Program-made: the position numbers and the translations under genes | Origin: JAOAFT01 sp035390885 | GTDB taxonomy: Bacteria > Bacteroidota > Ignavibacteria > UBA10030 | Direction: 5' to 3' | Assembly (NCBI GenBank): GCA_035390885.1 | Contig: DAOOUW010000067.1 | Span: forward strand, 1-6,781 | DNA length: 6,781 nucleotides | The notes under the pieces: model-generated | The model's input: the letters and a program-made list of their open reading frames with translations, nothing else | Told to the model about the DNA's origin: nothing | Databases searched by the model: none | In this document: in pieces, positions 1 through 6,578 of the stretch | Numbering within the stretch: the stretch's first letter is position 1 | Layout of the letters: every line of letters begins with the position of its first letter

Positions 1-210
1 TGAAAAGCGAAATAGAAGGGAAGAGAGAGAACTAATACTCCTTCCGTTTGAAACCATTCATCATTTACTTAAAACTACGTTACTCTTTAGCCCAATTCCA
101 GAAAAATTCTAAAATTTTAGTTGTCAGATATCCACGCAAAAATTTTCACGCAGATTCTGTAGAACTTCGCGGATTAAGTGAGGGTTTAATCGAAAAAGTT
201 TCGAGTAACA

Positions 211-292
211 GTGGCTTCAATACGTACAAACGTTCTGCTTAGCCACCGAAAAGACTTTGGCTGCCAATGTCCGTAAGGCGTATCGAGGCAAC
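211..292 (+). repeat. REPIN-like inverted-repeat element, copy 1
   Basis: The ends are imperfect inverted repeats: GTGGCTTCAATACG at 211-224 against CGTATCGAGGCAAC at 279-292, with 11 of 14 positions paired. Each half can also fold by itself. GTGGCT (211-216) pairs perfectly with AGCCAC (241-246), and GCTGCC (260-265) pairs with GGCAAC (287-292) apart from one G-T wobble. Two hairpin halves in inverted orientation match the layout of REPINs, which are pairs of REP sequences. A second copy in the same orientation lies at 6494-6578, with near-equal length and shared blocks such as AGCCAC and CGTAAGGCGTATCGA. The T6 run just after it (298-303) could make the right-hand hairpin act as a terminator for an upstream gene; this is inference. 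Confidence 0.72.
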
Positions 293-303
293 GACTCTTT
301 TTT
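260..303 (+). terminator. Possible terminator formed by repeat half plus T-run
   Basis: The right half of the repeat element can form a hairpin (260-265 with 287-292, one wobble pair). It is followed after five bases by six consecutive T at 298-303. This could end a transcript entering from the left edge. The stem is short and the loop is about 21 bases, so it is weak as a classic intrinsic terminator. Confidence 0.25.
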
Positions 304-381
304 CCTATTTTTCAGTGTACTTCCCAATTATAGCGACTTGAATGTAATTTCGCAGGATATTAACTTACAGCAAGAATTATT

Positions 382-390
382 AAAGGAAGG
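382..390 (+). promoter_or_regulatory. Shine-Dalgarno site of amrA
   Basis: AAAGGAAGG ends five bases before the ATG at 396. The core AAGGA at 383-387 sits eight bases from the start codon. This strong site fixes the start of the first gene in the block. Confidence 0.7.
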
Positions 391-395
391 TTATA

Positions 396-953
396 ATGGT
401 ACTTACACCGGATGAACAAAAACAATTGTTAGAACTTGCACGAGCGTCTATAGCTGCCGCCGTCAATGATGAGCCATTACCTCCGGCGATTGCCTCGACT
501 CCTGCACTACAAAAACCAAGCGGTGTATTTGTAACATTGAACAAAGATCATGAACTTCGCGGGTGTATTGGTTTTATCGAAACAAACAGACCATTGGCAG
601 AGGCAACTCAAGAAGCTGCAATCAAAGCTGCTCTGGAAGATCCGCGCTTCGATCCTGTCGTGAGTGAAGAGCTGGATCAAATTTCAATTGAAATTTCTGT
701 ACTTGCACCACCGGAAAAGGTAACCGACATTCAATCAATCGAGATAGGGAAGCATGGCTTGATTTTAGAACTCGGTCCTTTCCGTGGATTGCTATTGCCA
801 CAGGTTGCAACAGAGTATGGCTGGACACGTGAGGAGTTTTTGGAGCATACAGCTCGAAAAGCTGGTTTGCCGCCAAAGGCGTGGAGTTATCCAAATGCGA
901 CTCTCTATAAATTCACAGTACAAAAATTTTCAGAAGAGGATTTTGAAAAGTGA
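396..953 (+). CDS. amrA: AMMECR1-domain protein (AmmeMemoRadiSam system protein A)
   Basis: This 185-residue protein belongs to the AMMECR1 family, found in archaea, some bacteria and eukaryotes. Its biochemical activity is not established. The family hallmark LRGCIG is at residues 54-59, with GVFVTL just before it (43-48). DPRF is at 82-85, LLLPQVATEYGW at 132-143 and KAGLPPKAW at 155-163, all in the order usual for the family. The length is normal for a stand-alone single-domain member. There is no signal peptide or membrane segment, so it should be cytoplasmic. The ATG has a strong Shine-Dalgarno site. Its stop overlaps the GTG start of the Memo gene by four bases, which implies translational coupling and a joint role. 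The radical SAM member that completes the named three-gene system is not in this window. Confidence 0.93.
   Translation: MVLTPDEQKQLLELARASIAAAVNDEPLPPAIASTPALQKPSGVFVTLNKDHELRGCIGFIETNRPLAEATQEAAIKAALEDPRFDPVVSEELDQISIEISVLAPPEKVTDIQSIEIGKHGLILELGPFRGLLLPQVATEYGWTREEFLEHTARKAGLPPKAWSYPNATLYKFTVQKFSEEDFEK
935..940 (+). promoter_or_regulatory. Shine-Dalgarno site of amrB, inside the end of amrA
   Basis: AGAGGA at 935-940 lies within the last codons of amrA, nine bases before the GTG at 950. It supports the GTG start that overlaps the amrA stop codon. The other methionines in this frame fall after the start of the conserved Memo sequence. Confidence 0.55.
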
Positions 954-1786
954 ACGAACATCAATCACATGTACGACAGCCTGTTGTTGCAGGCATGTTC
1001 TATGCTGAAAATCCTGTTACTCTGCGAAGCGATATAGAGTATTTCCTTTCCCATGCCTCGATTCCAAATATTTCGGAAAGAGTTTACGGCATAGTGGTAC
1101 CGCACGCAGGCTATGTGTACTCTGGACAGGTTGCAGCTCATGCGTATGGATTGTTACAGAAACAACAATTCGATACCGCCGTTTTAATTGGACCAAGTCA
1201 TCGGGAATATTTCGATGGTATATCAGTCTACACTGGAAAAAGTTTTCTAACCCCGCTTGGCGAGGCGCCAATCAACGAACGACTTCGAAATAAACTTTTG
1301 ACTTCCACTTCTCTCGTTACGGCTTCTGTCATTGGTCACCGAGCGGAACATTCCCTTGAAGTGCAGATTCCTTTTCTTCAAGTAGTCGCACCGCAGGCTT
1401 CTATTCTTCCGCTTGTTATTGGAAATCAATCCGAGCAATTGTCGCTTTCTCTGGCAGATGCTCTCGCAGAAGTTTGTAGAGATGAAAATGTCATTTTCAT
1501 TGCAAGTAGCGATCTCTCGCATTACCATCCTTATGAAGAAGCAAAATCGTTAGACTCCCGGGTCATCGACTATCTCGAAAAATTTGATCCCGATTTATGG
1601 CTTCAAGAATTCGATCGAGGTAATCTCGAAGCCTGCGGTGGCGCGCCTGTTGGAATTGTGATGAAAGTTGCAAAGGAATTAGGCGCAGTGCGTACCGAAA
1701 TTCTTACGTACTGCAACTCAGGGGATGTCTCCGGCGATAAATCGGGCGTCGTTGGATACGTTGCTGCTGCGTTTCTTGGGGAGTAA
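950..1786 (+). CDS. amrB: Memo-family protein (AmmeMemoRadiSam system protein B)
   Basis: This 278-residue protein belongs to the Memo family, whose fold is shared with class III extradiol dioxygenases. Family metal-site residues are present: His52 in PHAGY (51-55), His84 in GPSH (81-84) and His191 in DLSHY (188-192). The conserved cysteine is Cys229 in the context LEACGGAP. GHRAEHSLEVQ at 129-139 is another conserved block. From these matches I infer an intact metal-binding pocket. Metal and substrate are unknown from sequence, and bacterial Memo function is not established. The length is typical and no export signal is seen. The GTG start overlaps the amrA stop in a GTGA arrangement. Only two bases separate its TAA from the next gene's GTG, so all three are probably translated together. 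Confidence 0.92.
   Translation: MNEHQSHVRQPVVAGMFYAENPVTLRSDIEYFLSHASIPNISERVYGIVVPHAGYVYSGQVAAHAYGLLQKQQFDTAVLIGPSHREYFDGISVYTGKSFLTPLGEAPINERLRNKLLTSTSLVTASVIGHRAEHSLEVQIPFLQVVAPQASILPLVIGNQSEQLSLSLADALAEVCRDENVIFIASSDLSHYHPYEEAKSLDSRVIDYLEKFDPDLWLQEFDRGNLEACGGAPVGIVMKVAKELGAVRTEILTYCNSGDVSGDKSGVVGYVAAAFLGE
1778..1783 (+). promoter_or_regulatory. Shine-Dalgarno site of the DUF2520 gene
   Basis: GGGGAG at 1778-1783, in the last codons of amrB, is five bases upstream of the GTG at 1789. It supports this GTG over later starts. Those would cut into or too close to the first beta strand of the Rossmann fold, whose glycine motif begins only 14 residues in. Confidence 0.5.
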
Positions 1787-1788
1787 CA

Positions 1789-2676
1789 GTGCCTCGTTCA
1801 ATCTCTGCTCTTCCAGTCAGCGTTATCGGCGCAGGTTGTGTTGGAACAGCGCTTTCGATGGCGATGGCTGAGAAAGGATTTCGTTTTGTATCAGTCATAA
1901 GTCGCTCGCTATCTTCCGCTCGTACTCTTGCGCATCGTCTTCATTGTAAGAATTTTTCAAATTCAATTGCAGATCTTGATTCGCATACCCAGCTTTTAAT
2001 GTTCGCCGTGCCGGAAGATGCGCTTTCTTCTCTTGCTGCAAATGTTGCATCGACAAAAAGTTCGCTCAAATATGCTTTCCATGTCTCAGGTTCAGAAACC
2101 AGCGATGTATTGGAACCATTAGCAACAGAAGGTGTTATCACATTTTCACTTCATCCAATTCAAACATTTTCCCCTTCCATTTCTATTCAATCTCGATTGA
2201 AGTCTTTGAAGGGAATAACCTATGGATTCGAAGGCGCTAATCCTGCTTTGCCATTTGCAAAGAAATTGGTTGCGTTGCTCGATGGCAAGATGATGTGCAT
2301 TCCAAAAGAGAAGAAAATTTTGTATCATATTGTATGTGTTATAGCGTCGAATTATTCAGTTGCGATGCTAGGAGTTGTTGAAGAGCTATTACAGTCTGTT
2401 ACAAAAGATAGCGGGCTTGCTCTTATAAAGCCGCTCATCGATACGAGCATTACAAATGCTGTAACGAATGGATCTGCTGCTGCATTGACAGGACCTGTTT
2501 CCCGCGGCAGCATTGCTACACTTGTGAAACACATCGAAACTTTACAACGAGAGTTTCCACACGTTACTGATTTGTACACAACGTTAGGCTTACAAGCTTT
2601 ACGACTCGCACAAAAAGATAAGAGAATCACTGCTGATGAAGCGGCTCTTATCGAAAAAATTTTTAAAGAAGGATAA
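1789..2676 (+). CDS. Rossmann-fold and DUF2520 domain protein, putative NAD(P)-dependent oxidoreductase
   Basis: This 295-residue protein has an N-terminal nucleotide-binding domain with the dinucleotide motif GAGCVG at residues 14-19 (GxGxxG). It continues through a second strand (FVSVISRS, 33-40) and MFAVPEDAL (71-79). HVSGS (98-102) and SLHPIQTF (120-127) are hallmark blocks of DUF2520 proteins. The helical C-terminal domain contains KKILYH (175-180), ASNY (186-189) and ALTGPVSRG (232-240). The layout resembles pyrroline-5-carboxylate reductase and 6-phosphogluconate-type dehydrogenases, so a reductase or dehydrogenase role is likely. The substrate is unknown and I assign no specific reaction. 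The motif does not settle NAD against NADP. It is cytoplasmic. It starts with GTG two bases after amrB and ends six bases before the next gene, firmly inside the operon. Confidence 0.87.
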   Translation: MPRSISALPVSVIGAGCVGTALSMAMAEKGFRFVSVISRSLSSARTLAHRLHCKNFSNSIADLDSHTQLLMFAVPEDALSSLAANVASTKSSLKYAFHVSGSETSDVLEPLATEGVITFSLHPIQTFSPSISIQSRLKSLKGITYGFEGANPALPFAKKLVALLDGKMMCIPKEKKILYHIVCVIASNYSVAMLGVVEELLQSVTKDSGLALIKPLIDTSITNAVTNGSAAALTGPVSRGSIATLVKHIETLQREFPHVTDLYTTLGLQALRLAQKDKRITADEAALIEKIFKEG

Positions 2677-2682
2677 TTCTCT

Positions 2683-3747
2683 ATGAAGGCGCTGATTGCA
2701 AGCGGTGGACACGGAACTCGTTTGCGTCCGTTGACGCATACGCGAAACAAACATTTATTGCCAATTGCCAATAAGCCAATTCTTTACTATGCCATTGAAG
2801 GAGCTGTTGAGGCAGGAATTAAAGAAATTGGAATTGTGCATAATGCCGGCAACAATGAAGTTCCAGAGTATATCGGCGATGGCTCGAGGTGGAATGTGCA
2901 CATCACTTATATTCCTCAGGAAAATCCAGGCGGGTTAGCGCAAGTCGTGCAACTTGCAGAAAATTTTATTGGCAAAGATAAATTCGTTTTCTATCTTGGC
3001 GATAATATGCTTGTTGGCGGAATTAAACGTTTCATTGATGAGTTCGAGCGGAGCAACTGTAATTGCTTCCTCACGCTATCACGAGTGCAAGATCCACAGC
3101 GTTTTGGTGTACCTGAATTCAAGAATGGCAAAATTGTGCGTATCGAAGAGAAGCCTAAAAATCCGAAGAGCAATTTTGCGGTTGCTGGAATTTACCTTTA
3201 TGATTCCAGCATTTTCGAAGCTGTGAAGAATATTCGTCCAAGCGCGAGAGGCGAGTTAGAAATTTCCGATGCGCATACGTACTTGATAGAACATGGATAT
3301 ACTGTTGGCTATACTGAAATCACAGGTTGGTGGAAAGATACCGGCAAACCAGCAGACTTGTTGGAAGCGAATCGTCTCATCCTGGATAGTTTTCAATTTC
3401 ACAATGAAGGGAATATTGATTCGACTTCCGATGTTGGCGGAAGAGTGGTGGTCGAAGAAGGAGCGAAAATCATCAACAGTAAGGTTCGTGGTCCAGCAAT
3501 TATTGGAAAAGATTGTGTGATCGAGAATAGCTATATCGGTCCATATACATCAATTGGAGATCGAACGCAAATTATTGGAAGCGAAATTGAATACAGTATT
3601 GTACTGCGGGATTGTAAGATTTTGAATGTTGGAATTCGCATTGAAGGAAGTATTTTAGGAAACGATGTCGAAGTTGTCGAAGGAAATTCCCGGCCGCGCG
3701 TGCATCGTTTTATGATTGGCGATCAAAGTAGAATAGAAGTTGTATAA
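2683..3747 (+). CDS. rmlA: Glucose-1-phosphate thymidylyltransferase, long form
   Basis: The enzyme joins dTTP and glucose-1-phosphate to give dTDP-glucose and pyrophosphate, the first step towards dTDP-rhamnose and other deoxysugars of the cell surface. The 354-residue length fits the long-form RmlA group of about 355 residues. The nucleotidyltransferase domain shows GGHGTRLRPLT (8-18), the catalytic-type Lys23, LGDN (105-108), EKP (156-158), ELEISDA (191-197) and GWWKDTGKP (215-223). From about residue 252, hexapeptide-like repeats (IIGKDC, IGPYTS, IGDRTQ) form a left-handed beta-helix. A good Shine-Dalgarno sequence (AGAAGGA, 2667-2673) supports the ATG. No rmlB, rmlC or rmlD is adjacent. 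Preference for dTTP over UTP is inferred from the subfamily, and related UDP-sugar enzymes are the main alternative. Confidence 0.87.
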   Translation: MKALIASGGHGTRLRPLTHTRNKHLLPIANKPILYYAIEGAVEAGIKEIGIVHNAGNNEVPEYIGDGSRWNVHITYIPQENPGGLAQVVQLAENFIGKDKFVFYLGDNMLVGGIKRFIDEFERSNCNCFLTLSRVQDPQRFGVPEFKNGKIVRIEEKPKNPKSNFAVAGIYLYDSSIFEAVKNIRPSARGELEISDAHTYLIEHGYTVGYTEITGWWKDTGKPADLLEANRLILDSFQFHNEGNIDSTSDVGGRVVVEEGAKIINSKVRGPAIIGKDCVIENSYIGPYTSIGDRTQIIGSEIEYSIVLRDCKILNVGIRIEGSILGNDVEVVEGNSRPRVHRFMIGDQSRIEVV

Positions 3748-3771
3748 AATTAACTAAGGTGAAAGAAATTT

Positions 3772-5244
3772 ATGGCAAATAATGATTCTGCAAAAATGAT
3801 GGATAAAATTGTATCCCTGGCAAAGCGGAGAGGTTTTGTTTTTCAATCGAGTGAGATTTATGGCGGGTTGAATGGATGTTGGGATTACGGTCCAATGGGA
3901 GTTGAAATGCTCAATAATATTAAGCATGAATGGTGGAAGAGCATGACGTATCGGGAAAATATCGAAGGAGTCGATGCGGCGATTCTCATGCATCCACGCG
4001 TGTGGGAAGCCTCTGGACATGTCGAGAATTTTACCGATCCAATGGTGGACTGCAAACAATGCAAAGCTCGCTACCGCCTCGATGTTCTCTTTGATGACTT
4101 ATCGCTTAAAAAGAAAAAAGAAATTTTGCGTGAAATGTATCCTGAACAATATGCGGGACAGCAAAAAGACGAAGTCATTGAGGAAGCATTTGCAAAGCTC
4201 ATTGCAACCGATCAACAGGCAAGCGCTCTTGTGCCGAAAATTCAATGTCCAAATTGTGGAAGCAAAGGCTCTTTTACGGATGCGCGTAAATTTAATCTTA
4301 TGTTCAAAACATTTGTAGGACCGGTTGAAGATGTGTCGGCGGTAGTGTACTTAAGGCCTGAAACTGCTCAGGGTATTTTTGTGGAATTCCTTAACGTGCA
4401 AACAGCTTCACGTCAAAAAATTCCTTTTGGTATTGCACAAATCGGGAAAGCATTCAGGAATGAAATCAACACGAAAAATTTTCTTTTCCGCACTCGAGAG
4501 TTCGAACAAATGGAAATGGAATTTTTTGTAAAGCCAGGTACGGATGATCAACATTTTGAATATTGGCGTGGCGAACGTATGCAATGGTACGTTGATTTAG
4601 GAATGAAGAGAGAGAAGCTTCAGTGGCATCAACATCCAAAAGATAAACTTGCCCATTATGCAAAAGATGCGTACGACATCGAGTACCTCTTTCCATTTGG
4701 ATGGGGTGAAATAGAAGGAGTTCACAACCGAACGGACTATGATTTATCCCGCCACGAACAATACTCAGGGAAATCAATGAAGTATTTCGACGAGGAAACA
4801 AAAGAGAAATACACTCCGTACGTTATCGAAACATCTTCTGGCGCGAGCCGTTCATTCATGGCGTTTCTTATCGATGCGTACCATGAAGAAGATGCGCCAA
4901 CGGCAGAGGGCACAATGGAGACACGCACAGTACTAAAATTGCATCCAAAACTTGCACCGAACAAAATTGCAATTTTCCCTTTGGTGAATAGAGATGGAAT
5001 GCCAGAATTAGCAAAGAAGATCGAAGCCGAACTTCGTCCTCACTTCCGAGTGTTTTACGACGACAGCGGCGCTGTCGGAAGGCGCTATCGCCGTCAGGAT
5101 GAAATTGGCACTCCGTTCTGCGTTACAGTTGATTCACAAACACTTCAGGATGAAACTGTTACTGTTCGTGATCGAGATACAATGACGCAAGAACGAGTTG
5201 GAGCGTCGAAACTTCGTGAGTACTTTGCTGCAAAATTTATTTGA
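3772..5244 (+). CDS. glyQS: Glycine--tRNA ligase, single-chain class II type
   Basis: This enzyme charges tRNA(Gly) with glycine using ATP. At 490 residues it is the homodimeric class II type, not the two-gene alpha/beta type. The N-terminal part has GFVFQSSEIYGGLNGCWDYG (21-40). Two CxxC pairs, Cys94/Cys97 and Cys159/Cys162, probably bind zinc. LRPETAQGIF is at 194-203. Class II motif 2 includes FRNE (228-231) and FLFRTREFEQMEMEFF (237-252), and GWGEIEGVHNRTDYDLSRH is at 310-328. Motif 3 is IETSSGASRSFMAFL (352-366) with Arg360. The anticodon-binding domain runs from about residue 388 to the end and contains GRRYRRQDEIGTPFC (436-450). AAGGTGA at 3756-3762 is a good Shine-Dalgarno site. It follows rmlA by 24 bases with no leader or riboswitch room, so it is probably expressed from the upstream promoter. 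Confidence 0.96.
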   Translation: MANNDSAKMMDKIVSLAKRRGFVFQSSEIYGGLNGCWDYGPMGVEMLNNIKHEWWKSMTYRENIEGVDAAILMHPRVWEASGHVENFTDPMVDCKQCKARYRLDVLFDDLSLKKKKEILREMYPEQYAGQQKDEVIEEAFAKLIATDQQASALVPKIQCPNCGSKGSFTDARKFNLMFKTFVGPVEDVSAVVYLRPETAQGIFVEFLNVQTASRQKIPFGIAQIGKAFRNEINTKNFLFRTREFEQMEMEFFVKPGTDDQHFEYWRGERMQWYVDLGMKREKLQWHQHPKDKLAHYAKDAYDIEYLFPFGWGEIEGVHNRTDYDLSRHEQYSGKSMKYFDEETKEKYTPYVIETSSGASRSFMAFLIDAYHEEDAPTAEGTMETRTVLKLHPKLAPNKIAIFPLVNRDGMPELAKKIEAELRPHFRVFYDDSGAVGRRYRRQDEIGTPFCVTVDSQTLQDETVTVRDRDTMTQERVGASKLREYFAAKFI

Positions 5245-5285
5245 ATAAAGAGTCTTATCTGAACAGTAAACCAAAATTATCGCCA

Positions 5286-6458
5286 ATGAAATCATCATTG
5301 CCTATTCTTATTCTCGTTTTACTATTTTGTGAAATAGTGGCATTTCAGCCTCTTCAAGCTCAGTGGCCCTCTGATCCAGAAATTGATCAACGGGTTCAAC
5401 AAGGCGTTGACCATATTTATAACTTTGAATTCGAACAAGCGGATAGTGTTTTTACTGAAGTGATCCGTATTCGTCCTGAACATCCCGTTGGATATTTTTT
5501 CCGTGCAATGATTCAGTGGGAACGAATTGCATGCAACTTCGATGATGAGTCTCAGGATGAAAAGTTCTATAAGTTGCTCGATGTTGTGATAAAAATGTGC
5601 GATGAACGATTGAAGCGCGATCCTAACGATGTTACGGCGATGTTTTTTAAGGGAGGATCTGTAGGGTTCCGGGGCAGATTGCGCGCAAACAGAGGAAAAT
5701 GGATTGCAGCTGCGGACGATGGCTTAATTGCTTTACCGCTCATTCGGAAAGCCTACGCAATCGATTCGAATAATACTGATGTTCTCCTCGGTATTGGAAT
5801 TTACAATTACTACGCTGCCGTTGTTCCAGAAAATTATCCTTATGTAAAGCCAGTCCTTCTCCTTTTTCCTTCCGGAGATAGGAAAAAAGGACTTGAGCAA
5901 CTTCGTATTGCATCGGAAAAAGCAAGGTATGCTCACGTCGAGTCCGCTTACTTCTTGATGCAGAATTATATTATGTTCGAGAAGGAATATGGAAAGGCGC
6001 TTGAAATTGCCCGACGTCTTTATTTGAAGTATCCTAAAAATTCTATATTCCATTGTTACTATGGTCGCTCGCTTGTTGCAACAGGGTATCTTACTGAAGC
6101 GCAAAATGTGTATAAGGAAGTTGAACGGCGCTATACGAATAAACAAAGAGGCTACAATACTTACGATGCACGTGAAGCATATTATTATCTTGGTAAAATT
6201 GAATTCCTTGCAGGACGATACTCGAGTGCATTAAGTTATTTATACAAATGCGATGAGCTGAGCCGAACATTAGATAAAGATGGAGCTTCTGGTTATATGT
6301 CGCTTGCCAATCTGATGATCGGAATGATTTACGATGATCAAGGAAAACGGCAGTATGCGCTTGCCCAATACAAAAAAGTGTTGGATATGAAAGATTTTGA
6401 CAGCGCTCATAAAGATGCTAAACGTTACATCGAATCTCCGTATGCTCGCAATAGATAA
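5286..6458 (+). CDS. Exported tetratricopeptide-repeat protein of unknown function
   Basis: From the ATG at 5286 this is a 390-residue protein with a clear Sec signal: a Lys near the start, a hydrophobic stretch at about 5-20, then LQA before a probable cleavage after Ala25. No lipobox cysteine is seen, so it should be periplasmic or peripherally bound to the envelope. The frame also opens with TTG at 5241 overlapping the glyQS stop, giving 15 extra polar residues before the signal. I prefer the ATG because it gives a standard signal peptide, though neither start has a good Shine-Dalgarno site. TPR-like helix pairs occur at about 37-70, 206-275, 285-320 and 333-370. Between them, at about 110-200, lies a distinctive core (KGGSVGFRGRL, GIYNYYAAVVPENYP, LLLFPSGDRKKGLEQL) that does not look like ordinary TPR. 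TPRs usually mediate protein binding. The exact role is unknown. Confidence 0.82.
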   Translation: MKSSLPILILVLLFCEIVAFQPLQAQWPSDPEIDQRVQQGVDHIYNFEFEQADSVFTEVIRIRPEHPVGYFFRAMIQWERIACNFDDESQDEKFYKLLDVVIKMCDERLKRDPNDVTAMFFKGGSVGFRGRLRANRGKWIAAADDGLIALPLIRKAYAIDSNNTDVLLGIGIYNYYAAVVPENYPYVKPVLLLFPSGDRKKGLEQLRIASEKARYAHVESAYFLMQNYIMFEKEYGKALEIARRLYLKYPKNSIFHCYYGRSLVATGYLTEAQNVYKEVERRYTNKQRGYNTYDAREAYYYLGKIEFLAGRYSSALSYLYKCDELSRTLDKDGASGYMSLANLMIGMIYDDQGKRQYALAQYKKVLDMKDFDSAHKDAKRYIESPYARNR

Positions 6459-6493
6459 AATCAAATTTCGAATCTTATAAGATAAAGAAAGAT

Positions 6494-6578
6494 GGTAGCT
6501 TCGATACGGACTGCCGTCATACTCAGCCACAGCCAGGAAATCGGTTGCAGAGGTGTCGTAAGGCGTATCGAAGCCACC
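6494..6578 (+). repeat. REPIN-like inverted-repeat element, copy 2
   Basis: The ends are near-perfect inverted repeats. GGTAGCTTCGATACG (6494-6508) pairs with CGTATCGAAGCCACC (6564-6578) at 14 of 15 positions, and the pairing extends one more base outward on both sides. Each half can form its own hairpin: GTAGCT (6495-6500) with AGCCAC (6525-6530), with one mismatch or wobble, and GGTTGC (6543-6548) with GCCACC (6573-6578), with one mismatch. It lies 36 bases after the TPR stop. The long stem could help end or stabilise the operon transcript; that is inference. It is the same type and orientation as the element at 211-292, with the internal sequence more diverged than the arms. Confidence 0.78.

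Larger units (their letters stand above)
1..395. other. Left non-coding region before the operon
   Basis: No convincing gene is seen here. Two + strand frames are open from the left edge and stop early, one at 33-35 and one at 110-112. Either could be the 3' tail of an unseen upstream gene, but neither is recognisable. A 12-base perfect palindrome (CTAAAATTTTAG) lies at 109-120. The stretch 211-292 is an inverted-repeat element described separately, followed by a run of six T at 298-303. A Shine-Dalgarno sequence for the first gene closes the region. I see no promoter with good -35 and -10 boxes at proper spacing. A TTGAAT at 338-343 has only poor -10 candidates downstream of it. Confidence 0.6.

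Noticed and set aside
109..120. Perfect 12-base palindrome CTAAAATTTTAG as an operator
   Set aside because: It is made almost wholly of A and T in an AT-rich region, is not repeated nearby, and lies about 275 bases from the first gene.
48..242. A 64-codon + strand open frame starting with TTG
   Set aside because: It has no Shine-Dalgarno site at proper spacing and no recognisable motif. Its 3' part runs into the inverted-repeat element, so it looks like chance open sequence.
1..395. CRISPR array, tRNA, rRNA or riboswitch in the left flank
   Set aside because: No regularly spaced repeats, tRNA cloverleaf, rRNA-like blocks or known riboswitch consensus could be seen. Only the single inverted-repeat element stands out.
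2352..2771. A 139-codon minus-strand frame across the DUF2520/rmlA junction
   Set aside because: It is antisense to two conserved genes, and its cysteine- and serine-rich composition has no recognisable domain.
4825..4869. Motif 3 of GlyRS reads GASR instead of the GVDR/GLDR common in many class II synthetases, suggesting a damaged active site
   Set aside because: From memory, actinobacterial-type single-chain GlyRS also lacks the Asp here and shares the RSFMAFLIDAY context. The motif arginine is kept, so this looks like a normal subtype.
5733..6146. A 137-codon minus-strand frame inside the TPR gene
   Set aside because: It is fully antisense to a well-supported gene with a signal peptide and TPR content, so it is a shadow frame.
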